From Dryas octopetala (taxonomy: Eukaryota; Streptophyta; Magnoliopsida; Rosales; Rosaceae): a stretch of DNA of 64,000 bases. Where the stretch lies: contig OY992833.1 in NCBI GenBank assembly GCA_963921425.1, positions 2,792,501-2,856,500 on the forward strand, written 5' to 3'. The notes under the pieces are model-generated. The model was not told where the DNA came from and did not search any database. It saw only the letters and a list, made by a program, of their open reading frames with translations. Positions within the stretch are counted from its first letter, which is position 1. Each line of letters opens with the position of its first letter. This document shows positions 23,263 to 34,520 of this stretch, one piece after another. The translations under genes were made by a program, and so were the position numbers.

Positions 23263-23431
23263 AGTTAGCGTATGTATAGGCTTATATTTAGGTTTTTTCC
23301 TTATTTAGCTAGAAGTTAATGTATTAGCTGTGTATTAGCTGTATAGTTGACTTACCTAAATGGTAATCTAGCTGTATGTATAAATATACCTTGAGATGAA
23401 TGAAAATATGCAATTCAGCCATATTCTAATT
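23263..23431 (+). repeat. copia 3' LTR
   Basis: 169 bp, identical to the 5' LTR except at 23313. Followed by the TTTAT target duplication. Confidence 0.93.
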
Positions 23432-23436
23432 TTTAT

Positions 23437-24259
23437 GATCTTCACAGACATGTGGAGTTCTATAACCTTCTTTTCTATCGTCAAATGGAAGAGGGTTCGA
23501 GCGTGTACATCTATGCGATGTACTTCAGAGACATTTTGTTATATTTAAACATAGAATGCTCGCGCTTAAACATGGAAGGTCATAATGCACTTGTTTGTGA
23601 GAGGTTCCTACATTCACTACCTACTCCTTATGCTCGTTTTTTGAGGGAGCATATCATGACATTGGGAGAACACTCCCTTGATTGGTTGATTCTCTTAGCT
23701 ATAAGCTATGAAAGGCATGTCTTGAGGAGTAGGAATGACATTAAGCTCGAGGGAACCCCAAAAGAGGAAGTAAGAGAGAGCTCAGGAGCCAAAAAGAAGA
23801 GAAAAAGACTATGGAAAATGTGGTAGGAAAAAAGATGGCAAACGCCTCCACAAGATCCGCAAGAGGCATCTAGGTACATTCACCATCTCGTTGCTCGAGT
23901 TATTTTGAAAGATGTTTCAAATAGACATTAACCTCTACATTGTAAATGTTACAAGTGTAGGGAGGCATTGGTGGTAGTGATGGATGATGAGGATGTGAAG
24001 ACCTGTGATCGAGCATGTAGCCCAAGTTTTATGCTTGACGTTAAGGAGTCCTACATCAGATGTCCTATATTAGAGATTAGGCATTTGTGTGACTAGAAGA
24101 ACCAATTGGTGGAGGGCATTTAGATTCACACCTTAATCGGCTTCCAATCAAGAGAATAAGGTATAAATCCTCCATGGTTATTCATGTTTTATTGCATTTA
24201 TATGATCAATTTCCTACACTTTCCTTCATTATTCTCTCTTTCTACAAGTGCAACAATCA
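23437..24259 (+). pseudogene. gag remnant of the host copia-like element, continued
   Basis: Resumes the reading interrupted by the young copia. 23437-23823 reads as a Gag-like helical segment (H-V-E-F-Y-N-L-L-F-Y-R-Q-M-E-E-G-S-S-V, then F-L-H-S-L-P-T-P-Y and a basic tail K-K-K-R-K-R) up to TAG at 23824. Downstream, frames with C-K-C-Y-K-C and similar pieces are too degraded to assign. It ends at the CCAAC target duplication of the next insertion. Confidence 0.55.
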
Positions 24260-24264
24260 CCAAC

Positions 24265-24856
24265 TGTTGAACCCAAAATTTCTCAAAGAGAAATTTAGTC
24301 AATAATAATTTTGGGCAAACATCTGGCGTGGAGCAGATTGAGCGGCTAAACTTTCTTGTGTATCTCGTCGAAGCTTCTACTCCTCGAAGATGGGGTAGGG
24401 TTTCCTATAAAAAACTCCCTGATGCCAAAGTCAGAGAAAGAAAATTCTCAAATTGGTAAAAAATGATTCTCACATCCCTCTCATCAACGATTTCCATGAG
24501 TTTTATAGAGACTTTCCTCATTAATTCCCGGATTTTGTCCGTTATTCTTGCCTTTCAGAGATCGTGGGATTAATGGGAGGAAATCATGATATTTATCCTA
24601 TTAATGTCTTGACTGTTGGCTTGATGAAAACGTGAGCAATTATTTCTCACGTTTTCCTCCCCATAATGCTCAATTAATTATCGTCATTATTATTATAATA
24701 AACATAAAGATAATGAATCTTAATCAATTTATACCTATAATTAAGATATTAATTGTAATTCAAATTATAATTAACACGTCACTTTTTTGATTGGGTCTCC
24801 AATATTTGTAGCAAATAGGAAATTGTCACGTGTCATGGTGATTTTTTGCTCCAACA
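24265..24856 (-). repeat. 3' LTR of the gypsy-type element
   Basis: 592 bp with TG...CA ends, preceded on the left by the CCAAC target duplication. It pairs with 33922-34515, with visible substitutions and short indels between them. Confidence 0.88.
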
Positions 24857-25907
24857 AATGTCCCATTTCCTTTTCCTTATGACGTTCAAACTCTTTGAGT
24901 TAGACGGAAAAGGAAACTCTTTCTCAAGTTATTCGCGTTGAAGTAGGATTTCCAATTTTCAGGGTCTTTGTCGTTGGTTTTTTAAATTGACCTTGAGGCA
25001 CTTGGGTTTCACACACTGATGCGTGACATCTGCTAATTGTGTCATAAGTTTCCCTTGTCATTTTTTCTGCTTTTGTCTTTCTTCGAAGATGATGCGAGTG
25101 ATGGATTTCGTGACCTCGAAGCTTCTACTCGTGGAGTCTATGGGAAGTTCAGGTTTCTGCAAGTGGAGAAAAACGCCTTGGTTGGATAGCTTCAATCGTC
25201 TAAAGATCAGTGTCTCGAGTCAGAGTTTGAGTTTCTGATGTGTGAGGGTGTCGAGAGAAATTTAGCAAATAAAGACACTGTTCTGATCATTTGGCCTTGA
25301 AGGAGTCTGAGATCGAAATTGTTTCTCCTGAGGACAAGGTCGCGACCATAGTCAATGATTGAGCAATGGTTGATGCCTCGGCCTACAGTGATGGCCAGTT
25401 GGAGTCTTGGTCATCTTCATCCCTTTAGGTTTCTTGTCTCATCCTTTAGTATGAGATGTTTAGTTTGACTAAAAAATCGAATTTCGAATAAATCTATTGA
25501 TTACTTTATCTTTCAAATTTTCATAGATAGATAAAGACAACTTGCCCCCTGCGGATGTAAAATTCGAGATGTATTTAGGGGTTTATAAATACTTGGTTTA
25601 ACAATTAATATTCCCATCAGAGTTTTGTTTCTGGGAATATCATCAAGGGAATTCGTAGATCATAGCCGGTTTTGCTAGTACGTGCTATTCTTCACAAAAG
25701 GAGGGGTTTTGAAAAACCATAAACTAGCCGGCGTACGTCCCATTTCAAGGATTGGGACCTTATTATGTGGTTCCAAATTTTCTTCTAAGCGCCCTATTTC
25801 TCTTAATGGTGTTGATTCTGCTTCAAAAAATATTTTGTTGAGCACGGGGCAACGCTCTGCTCAAGCAAATGTCCTCACTCCGACTTTGCAATGACGTTAT
25901 CTTACTG
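24857..25907 (-). other. internal remnant of the gypsy-type element
   Basis: No domain recognised on either strand. Next to the LTR, the minus strand carries a polypurine-like run AAGGAAAAGGAAATGGGAC. 25023-25238 and 25682-25894 are open on the plus strand but resemble no known family. Continues at 29365-29894 and 32664-32918 after the nested insertions. Confidence 0.45.
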
Positions 25908-26639
25908 CTTGCATGTAGGGGTAGGCATGGTGCGGTGCGGCACAGTTCACCCCTAGAACTGTACACTGCGCTGGAGTAGCCACCACGGTGTGGTGCTGCA
26001 CATAATCAATAGAAAAACTGAACCAAACCACACCTATACAGTTCTAGTGCGGTGCGGTGTGGTGTGGCGAGAGACTGAGAGATCCAGAAAGTGACAGATT
26101 GACAGAGTGTGAGAGATGAGAGTCTTTGGTGAGCAGAAAGGGAGCTGGAACCGATGAAGGTGGTGGGGTATAAACAGCGTTGGAGACGTTACTATCGGGC
26201 TTTGCTGTTGCTCATTTATCCGATTGGTGTCTGCTTACACATGATAAATCATCACTGATCAAAGATGAGAGATTGAGAGTCACTGATCGAATATGAGAGA
26301 GCTGCGCTAGAGAGTCTGATCGGAGATTGAGAGTCGATTGGAGATGAGTGACTAAGTGAGGGCGGCACTAAAGAGTCTGAGAAAGTCTAAGGGTTTCACG
26401 ATTTAGGTCTGGGTTGAGGGTTCAGTGGGTTGACTGGTTGAGTCTTTATGTGATTTTTAATTTTTTGTCTTTAGCTGTTTAGGGTTTGGGCAATGGGCAG
26501 ATTGGGGTTTCGTTTGGGGTTTGAGAATATTGGCATATTGGGGTTTCGTTCGGGGTTTAAATGTTTAATAACTATAACTTATGTTAATATAGTATGTTAT
26601 TATAATTTAATAAATTTATAACTTTATAGTTTATACCCT

Positions 26640-28220
26640 TGAAAGTTTGTATTAGGTGATTTATCTACCTAATTAACTTGATTAAAACCACAGTCAGTAA
26701 TCAGACCCCAATTTTTGTTTATGTGATTACTCAGGGACTAATCAAACAGACAAAAATCTGACGACACAGTGACAAAAATCTGAAGACACAGATTGACACT
26801 TGTAAATCAAAAATAACTTTTGTAAACAACACAAATCAAACACACCAAAGGATCAAGTGACAACCTATACACTTAGAGCACCCATCACAGTAGGCATCCC
26901 AGTGTTATCCACAACTACAGTGGTGTGTGATTAGCTAAACAGTTCCATATGACATATAGCAATATATATCATATAAATTCAATGCAGATTTGTGTTTAAA
27001 AGTTGAGTGAGTCAGTAAACATAACAACACAAAATGGAGACGAAGGCACACAAGATGTTCACCCAGAAAAACCACAAAGGGTAAAACTTGGGGGTCTTTT
27101 TCAGCTGACCGGGCAATCCACTATATAGGAGGTTCAATACAAAGGGAGCATACAACACACAAGCTCAATCACTAAGTCCTAAACTAAGTGGCAGCTTCTT
27201 ACCACTTTGTGCAACTTCCAAAAGTAAGACAATCAGTCAATCATGAACAGGGCAGCTCAAACTCCAAGTTCATCAACCCATGACACTGATTCATACCAAG
27301 CATAGCAGATTCTTTAATGTATGAACATAATATGCAGATTTGGATTCTTTAAAAATCAGCCTTCTCAAGCAAAAAATATGAAAAGACTAATGGAGAATCC
27401 TTAATCTAAAATCTAAATGATAGTGTTTATGAATATGTGAAAAGATTTAGAACACACTCAAACTCATTCAGATTTTAGAAGGTGAAAAACAAGTTAAGAA
27501 AATCGTTTAAAAAGATAAGCACACACACCCAAAAAGCACAAGCACTCACGCAGCAAGCATGCTCAGCTGAAAATCACGTCACACCAAAAAAAAAACCAGA
27601 CCGAGGACACCAAAATACTCACGACACACACACCCCTTTTCTGCCCATGCCACGTGGAAGCTGAGTAGTGGCTGTCCACAAGAGACAAATGAAGGCATAT
27701 TTTTTTTGTCCTAGAAAGGAATCCTAGTATGGCAGAAGATAAGGATGTAGAGCTGTAAATTCAATAATATCCTCATTTTGCAAAAATCACAAAAGAAGAA
27801 GAAGATGAATAATAATGTGAGTGTGTAAGTGAACAACCAGATCATGTGCAGTGCACATCCTCGTTTAAAGAAAGAGAAATGAGCTTTAATTTGAATGAGC
27901 TTTAAGAGCCAAGTCACGAAATGGGCTGCTGATCTGTCAAAAATTATTCAAGTGATAAAACTGTAAGTGCAGTACACTTGTGAAGAAAATTGTTCTTATA
28001 ATCAGTGAGTGACTAGTCAAATAGACACAAAACTGTTTTTCGTGAAATGCATAAAGTGCAGTATACCTTAGATCTTTTTGCATTGCAACTTCATTCTTGA
28101 TTTCTTCAACACAAGTGATCTTAATCTTAATTCTAGCCTAGAGCTTGTGAGTGAATAATTTAAAAATAAATACAATGATTTTGACAAGGAAAAACCAATA
28201 TCAAATCCTAGAAACTAACA
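26640..28220 (-). mobile_element. solo LTR (1.58 kb) nested in the hAT element
   Basis: Begins TGAAAGTTTGTATTAGG and ends GAAACTAACA on the plus strand, flanked by ACCCT at 26635-26639 and 28221-28225. On the minus strand it starts TGTTAGTTTCTAGGATTTG. The same family, opposite orientation, is at 58029-59637; they share blocks such as GGTTTTTCTGGGTGAACA and CAAAAATTGGGGTC. No internal region or second LTR, so it is a recombination product. Short open stretches such as 27482-27664 are not coding. Confidence 0.85.
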
Positions 28221-28229
28221 ACCCTAAAA

Positions 28230-29160
28230 CTATATCTTATAGTTTAAATTTATATTATAACTATATATAAGTTTATAAATTATAAGTTATAACTATAGAC
28301 TATAGTATATATAACTATATACTAACTACTAAGTACTAACTATATACTAATACTATATATAACTATATAGTAATAGTATTTAAGTTACTATATATAGCTA
28401 TATATAGTAACTTAAATACTATATAAGTTACATACTAACTATATACTATTATAACTATATACTATATAACTTAAATAACTATATAACTATAAGTTACATA
28501 CTAACTATATACTATATAACTTAAATACTAACTAGTTATATACTAACTACTAAGTACTAACTATATACTTTTACTATATAACTATATAGTAATACTATTT
28601 AAGTTACATATATATGCTATATAGTAATACTATATATAGCTATATATACTAATTAAGTTACTAACTATATACTATTATTATATATAACTATATAGTAATA
28701 CTATTACAATTTTTTTTTTTTAAGAGAAAAGTCTTTTACTATGTACTATTAGTCTATTACTATTACTAAGTAAATACTAACTAGTAACTATATATTTAGT
28801 ATATACTAACAAGTAACTAGTTACATAACTATATACTAATAGAGTAGTAAGGGTAGGCATATGGACTATATAGGCCATAGGATTATACTATATGGACTAA
28901 TATAGTATTATTAGTTCATACTATATATACAACTATATATATTATGTACATAAAGCATTATTAATTTATTATATAGGCCATAATTATATAGAAAATAGGT
29001 CATAGGGTTATATAAAATATATTTTTGGGTCTACATTCTAAAATAAAAATATAGCTATGTTAATAACTTAATGTTAATTTTATAATGCGTAAAAAATGTG
29101 TAAAAAATGTGTCTAAATTGTGTAAAAAATGTGTAAAAAATGTTTATATATTTATTTATT
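28230..29160. repeat. AT-rich TATA/ACTA low-complexity tract
   Basis: Over 900 bp of degenerate ACTATATA, CTAACTATA and AAGTTACTA units in both orientations, with many short palindromes. It forms the right interior of the hAT element. No coding potential. Confidence 0.85.
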
Positions 29161-29364
29161 ATATATATTGTTTAATTATGCGGTGCAGTGCGGTGCGAGT
29201 ATAATGACCATGAAACCGGAATTGGAACTAAACCAAACTGATCCGGTGAGGTTTTCTTCACGGTGTTGACTTTTTTTGGTCAACACGGTTTTTCACAGTT
29301 TTTTCTCGGGCAATTTGGTTCGGTGTGCCGGTTCTCCGGTCCATATGCCCACCCTACTTGCATG

Positions 29365-29894
29365 AAGCTCACGGTGGTGCAAGCCGAGGTTGAGCGCTCG
29401 AGGACCAAGTTGAATAAGGCTTGTTGATCCATGGGCTCTACCTATACTGCGGGTTACCTTGATGGTTTTATTCATGGGTTAGATTTTCTTCGCATAAATG
29501 CTCGAGTCGTTTTCCCATATATTGATTGGTATGTCATGGACTAAATTTAGAATGTCGTCTGTTGCGAAGATGTATTTTTCTAGTATTATTCCTTTGGAAT
29601 AATAAGCTGGACATTAATGAACATTGGTTGGGATTTCTCCTTTCAAAGGTGGGCTTTGCCTTGAGTTTTTTTCTTTAATGCTTGAGTGTGTATTCCATGA
29701 ATTTCGCCCTAGTCTTTTTTGTGTATTCGAAGGGTTTCCCCTGTGTTTTGTCCTGAGATTTTCTTCGTACGCATTTCTTTCTCGGATTTTTGACCATTTT
29801 CCATGGTTGAGAGGGTGCCTCGACTTGTCGAGATCTTTAGAACATTTCCATGAAGAGCATTCATGGCAACAATTTGCTTTATTGAACTCATGTG
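29365..29894 (-). other. internal remnant of the gypsy-type element (middle piece)
   Basis: Lies between the hAT target duplication and the ATTAC duplication of the next solo LTR. No domain recognised; the short open stretch at 29624-29902 is unassigned. Confidence 0.4.
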
Positions 29895-29899
29895 ATTAC

Positions 29900-32658
29900 T
29901 GACAGGACCGCCCCCGGATTCCACCCTGAAACCCGGAGAGGTCCTGCGGGAATCCAAATTCAAGGAAAATCCTACCGAAAATTCGGCAGAACCTTCCCTG
30001 AAAATGGACTAACCCAGAAATTCAAACCTGTTAAAAAGCACTTCTAACAGCAACCACCTCTACCACAACCAAAATAGGGTCTCAAACCCAACAATTTTAA
30101 AGAAAAACCATCTAAGAATTTTAAGTGTGATCATCAGAGCCACTATCCTAATACAAGGAATATTTTTACAAGAATATTGACTGGCGCCTACACGGTCCAA
30201 CTTGAAAGATGGATGTAACTGCCTCGACGTGTTTGGCTCGACCTCCACCAAAGCTACTACCTGGGGGACAATTTAAGACAAAACAAGAAACGGTGAGATA
30301 GGCTCAGTGAGTGGACAGTTAAATGGAGATGAAATCAAGTCTAAATATTTTTAACTCTAAAACCTCACGTCGCTCTTTGAAATCCCCCAGTTTTAAAACA
30401 ATTTCACAAGTCTTGAAAATGTTATAAAACTCATGAAAAACATTTAATACTCTCAAGCTGTAAAATTATTAAAATATCTGAAATAAAATGAAATGCCTTA
30501 ATGAAACTGTCGTTTAAAACGTTTACTGGTGGAATATATTTTCTCAAAACACTTCACAACTGAAAACTCACGCCACACTAGTACCCGGGAAACTGCTGGT
30601 CATACACTGCCGAGTCATCTCTAGGCAAGTGCAGAGCAAATATACACCTGTGCTGGTCATACACCGCCGAGTCATCTCTAGGCAAGTGCAGAGCAATTAT
30701 ATACCTGTGCTGGTCATACACCGCCGAGTCATCTCTAGGCGAGTGCAGAGCAATTATGTACCTGTGCTGGTCATACACCGCCGAGTCATCTCTAGGCTAG
30801 TGCAGAGCAATTATGTACCTGCTGAAGGGGGTACTAATATGACGGTTTTAAACTGCTCATTTATCTTTATAAAATTCGTAACTCAAATCAATATTTCCAA
30901 TTCAAGACTCTTGATAACCAAATAATAAAATCATAATTTAAGAAAACACTTCCAAATCACAGATCCAATTCAACCTCTATTATCTCTCAAAACAAATTCA
31001 ATAACCACATAAATAAATCACGAATTTAGAAAAGCATTTGCAAAATAAAGTCCACTCACAGTAAGAATTCTAGCTTCGATCCCTAGTCAGGTCGTCTTGA
31101 GCGATCGTCTCGTCTATAAAATAAAACAATAAGCATCCTATTAGTCTTTACTCAAAAATATATATAGTATGTGTGTGTACGAAGACTAACATCCTACTTG
31201 CCCAAAATATTTATTCCACCGGCAAATTCCTAAATTTTCTTATCGCTCCCAAACTTAACTAAGTCTAAATCCTTCTCGGCTCCAAATCTACGACATTCGC
31301 ATTCTCAATTTCAACCATAAATTCAATTGGACCCATGCCGGTGGCATACCTTGATTGAGATTTTACCCGAGAGTTAAATCGATACACAAACAATGTCTAA
31401 TCGCGGCTAAACATGAAATTTCCGTCAACCAACATAGCATCCATCTAAAACAAATCATTAACGAATTAGGTATGGTACTCAAATACTGCTAAATAATTAA
31501 AATGGCAGTAGGGTGGTCGGAACCACCGCCGTCGCCACTCAAAGAAGCGGTTCATATACTCAAAAGTCGTAATTTCTCCAAAACCCATTAAATTGCTGAA
31601 TCTAATCACCCATTAGAGGTCCATCGGGGTGGAAGTTGTCCAAAAATTAATCAAAACCACCCCCATGGCCGAAATCAAGGAGAACCCGAAATGGGTGTTT
31701 AAATCCCACTTTTCATCTTCACAAAATCTCAGTATAAAAACAACGAATCCAATAGGGAAAAGAGGACCCATAACAAGAGGAAGGAAACTCACCAGAAATC
31801 AGGGTGAAAGGAGGTTGGAAATGGCTGGAATCTGGCGAGAACAGTCGACGTTGGTTGGCTTCTAAGCGCGATTTCGCGTCGCTGCACTGACTGGCCGGCG
31901 AAGGGAGGGGTCTGCAGGGGTCGGCGCTGACGAGAGGAGCTCGCCGGCGATCTGGGTTGGTCTGGGTTGGCCGGCGGCGTGAGTTCTTGAGGGTGGCTGG
32001 TGTGTGCGCAGGGGTGGGTTGCGACTGTGTGTTGTGGCCCTCTTCGAAGTGATGGCTGGCTGGCGAAGGGGGCTGGTCTGGGGGGTTGGCGCCGACTCGC
32101 CGGTGGTCTTGGGGCGTCGGGAAGGTGGCCGGAGCTGCTGCGCCGGTGAGAGAAAGGGAGGGGAGTGGTGAGTGAGCTCGGGGAGAGAGAGGGAGAAGTG
32201 AGGGAGTGCGGGAGAGAGAGGGAGAGATAAAGAAGAGAGAGAAGCCACTAGAAATTTCTAGAGAGAGAGAGAGAAAAATCAGAAATTTTTTTCTGATTTT
32301 GGGTATTTAAACCCACTTTTATAAATTTACTAAATTGCCCCTCACTTCACATGTCCGTATCTTCCAAACCGTAACTCAGATCGAAGCGTGCTACGTGTCT
32401 ATGAAATCGTGGGATCGAAACCTATCTAACGGACCCAAAGTCAAAATCGAAAACCCATTTATTTTAAAAGTCAACTTTGGGTCAAGCTTAAATTAAAACA
32501 AAAATAAATAAATCAAAACTTTAAATCAAAACCCTTTTTATTTTCCAAATAAATCTCAAAATTTTTAAAATACAATCCAACATCTTTTATAAACCTCTTA
32601 AAAACATAGTTAATTAAAAATTTAAATTTCTAGTGAAAATTTGGGTCGGGTCGTTACA
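29900..32658 (-). mobile_element. solo LTR (2.76 kb), gypsy-type
   Basis: Plus-strand ends are TGACAGGACCG and GGGTCGGGTCGTTACA, flanked by ATTAC at 29895-29899 and 32659-32663. On the minus strand it starts TGTAACGACCCGACCC, a form common in plant gypsy LTRs. A minus-strand TATA box (TATAAAAGTGGG) lies near 32320, followed by a CT-rich leader and a GC-rich stretch (31860-32250) that gives spurious proline/serine-rich frames. No second LTR or coding region. Contains a 57-bp tandem repeat. Confidence 0.88.
30594..30821. repeat. four tandem copies of a 57-bp unit
   Basis: Units start at 30594, 30651, 30708 and 30765 with TGCTGGTCATACAC(C/T)GCCGA and contain GAGTCATCTCTAGGC. Copies differ by a few bases. 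Since 57 is a multiple of three, repeated peptides appear in several frames on both strands; they are artefacts of the repeat. It lies inside the solo LTR. Confidence 0.95.
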
Positions 32659-32918
32659 ATTACATTGAAAGAAGTGGAAAGAAATAACTTAGTATGCCTA
32701 AATACAACAGTTTATTTGCATAAAATAACGACAATTACCCTCATGGAAAATGAGATCTCATATGCTCGATGCAGCAATTTATTTTGTATAAAAATAGAAG
32801 ATGGCCAACCCCTCTAAAAGTAATACTTCTTCAGATAGATTGTATTTCATGGCTTCGGGAGATGTTTGCCCCCGTTTAATCAATGTCCAGGACTTCGGGG
32901 CTTTTTTCCTCGACTATG

Positions 32919-33866
32919 TTAGAATTTGGTGTGGTGACTTGGTGACGATTCAAGGTCGACTCCTCGAGGCGGATGCATCCGTCGGCTCGAGTGATCACTT
33001 CTTGCATGTTCTTCGGGGGCCTCATATATGACTAGAGATTTGTGTAGTTTGCTTCCCTTGATTAGGCTCTCGCGGAAAGCCATGGTTGCGGTGTGTTGAT
33101 CACAACTGTCGAGGGTGGACATTTCGACTACGAATTGAGCCAAGTAACCACCCAAACTCTCATACTTCTGTTTCTAGGTGTTGAAGAGTACGAAAATGTC
33201 CTTCTGTTTTTTATTAAAGATGTATTGTGCGATGAATGTTTTGCATAGTTCGACAAATCCACTAATGGATTTTGGTTTGAGCTGTCGAAACCAAGTTAAG
33301 GCTGGTCTCGCGAAGCTCAAGGGAAAAACCTTACACATCAGGGCTTTGTCGTTTGCCTCCAAAATAAGTTGTTGTTGGTAGTAATAGATGTGCTCGAGAG
33401 GGTTGGTTGTTCCTTCGAATAACTTGAATTTCGACTGCTGGAAGCGCTTGGGCTTTTGAGCCTCCATGATATCGTTCGTGAAAAGGGACTTGCAAATGTT
33501 TTTCGCCGCCTCGAGGGCGAGCTTGGCGGGGGTCCTAGCCGTTGCCTGATCTTTCATAATTTTTTGAAATGTCTCACGATGGTTAGCATCTCGTTGTGTC
33601 TTCAATGGATGAGACGCGTTCGGGTCCTCGATCTCCACAAAGTTATCTTGTGCGTTCGTTTCGAGGTCCATTACTAAAGATGAGGCTTTACGCTTGTCTG
33701 TTCTTGGGTGAGATTCCTCACGATGCTCAGACATTCTAGCCATAGTTGTTTGAGCAGCTTCTCGCGCCTTTTTGGTTTCCCCAGCCATTCTTTTTATTAT
33801 GGCCATAAGCGCCGGATTTTGGATCGAGCTCAGGTCGATGTCTTCAAGATAATCAGCTCCAGTCAT
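32919..33866 (-). pseudogene. gypsy-type Gag, one in-frame stop
   Basis: Starts M-T-G-A-D-Y-L-E-D-I-D-L at 33866. A charged N-terminal half leads to the retrotransposon Gag domain (P-L-E-H-I-Y-Y-Y-Q-Q-Q, W-F-R-Q-L-K-P-K-S-I-S-G-F, F-I-A-Q-Y-I-F). A TAG at about 33174-33176 interrupts it after F-V-L-F-N-T. The same frame continues with G-G-Y-L-A-Q-F-V-V-E-M and A-F-R-E-S-L-I-K-G-S, the usual end of this domain. No zinc knuckle, protease or polymerase follows. It is next to the 5' LTR, as Gag should be, and supports minus orientation of the element. Confidence 0.85.
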
Positions 33867-33921
33867 TGTTCTTGCGATTTTATTTTATTAAGGAAATATC
33901 TAACCCACAGATGACGCCAAC

Positions 33922-34515
33922 TGTTGAACCCAAAATTTCTCTTTGAGAAATTTAGTCAACAATAATTTAGATTGATGCACAAACGTTTGACGTGGAGAGG
34001 ATTGAGCGGCTGAACTTTCTTGTTTATCTCATCGAAGCTTTTACTCCTCTAAGATTGGGTGGGGTTTCCTGCAAAAAACTCTCCGATGCCAAAGTCAAAG
34101 AAAGAAATTCTCAAATTGGTTAAAAATGATTCTCACATCCCTCTCATTAACGATTTCCATGGGTTTTATAGAGATTTTCCTCATTAATTCTTAGATTTTG
34201 TCTGTTGTTCTTGCATTTCAAAGATCGTGGGATTAATGAGAGGAAATCATGTGATTTATCCAATTAATGTCTTGACCGTTGGCTTGATGAAAATGTGAGC
34301 AATTATTTCCCACGTTTTCCTCCCCATAATACTCAATTAATTATCGTCATTATTATTATAATAAACATGATGATAATAAAACTTAATCAATTTATACCTA
34401 TAATTAAGATATTGTAATTATAATTATAATTAACACGTCACCTTTTTGACTGGGTCTCCAATATTTATAGCAAATAGGAAATCACTATGTATCATGATAA
34501 TTTTTTGCTCCAACA
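33922..34515 (-). repeat. 5' LTR of the gypsy-type element
   Basis: 594 bp, partner of 24265-24856, followed on the right by the CCAAC target duplication (34516-34520). The adjoining primer site on the minus strand reads TTGGCGTCATCTGTGGG. Confidence 0.88.
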
Positions 34516-34520
34516 CCAAC

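Larger units (their letters stand above)
18339..23431 (+). mobile_element. complete young Ty1/copia retrotransposon, 5.09 kb
   Basis: Two 169-bp LTRs (18339-18507 and 23263-23431) differ at one base (18389 G, 23313 A). A TTTAT target duplication lies at 18334-18338 and 23432-23436. The primer binding site TGGTATCAGAGCC follows the 5' LTR, and a polypurine tract GAGGGGGAG precedes the 3' LTR. Domain order is Gag, protease, integrase, reverse transcriptase, RNase H, which defines copia. The LTR ends are AGTTAG...CTAATT instead of TG...CA. It is inserted in the gag of the older copia-like relic. The coding region is broken in several places despite the near-identical LTRs. Confidence 0.95.
25916..29356. 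mobile_element. non-autonomous hAT transposon (3.44 kb)
   Basis: Ends TAGGGGTAGGCATGG and (inverse) TAGGGTGGGCATATGG are typical short, imperfect hAT inverted repeats. A perfect 8-bp target duplication CTTGCATG flanks it (25908-25915 and 29357-29364). Subterminal GTGCGGTGCGG repeats occur at both ends. No hAT transposase is present. The interior is a gene-like GA-rich part (26060-26400), a solo LTR (26640-28220) and a very AT-rich tract (28230-29160). Confidence 0.92.
24265..34515 (-). mobile_element. non-autonomous gypsy-type LTR element on the minus strand, host of further insertions
   Basis: LTRs at 24265-24856 and 33922-34515 (592 and 594 bp) run TGTTGAACCC to GCTCCAACA. They are flanked by CCAAC at 24260-24264 and 34516-34520. 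Orientation is minus: Gag reads on that strand, a TGGCG-type primer site (TTGGCGTCATCTGTGGG) lies next to the right LTR, and a purine run lies next to the left one. Without the nested hAT element and solo LTR, the internal part is only about 2.85 kb. It has Gag but no recognisable protease, RT or integrase, so the element is LARD-like. The LTRs differ at many positions, so the insertion is older than the copia at 18339. Confidence 0.88.

Noticed and set aside
28230..29160. Centromeric satellite or replication origin
   Set aside because: No regular monomer; the tract lies within the bounds of a single hAT element with a clean target duplication.
30578..30925. Repeat-containing proteins on both strands, or a CRISPR-like array
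   Set aside because: The 57-bp unit is a multiple of three, so repeated peptides appear in any open frame. The copies are directly adjacent with no unique spacers, inside a plant LTR.
31862..32248. Serine/proline-rich 128-codon frame on the minus strand
   Set aside because: GC-rich leader of a solo LTR, with no domain or splice context.
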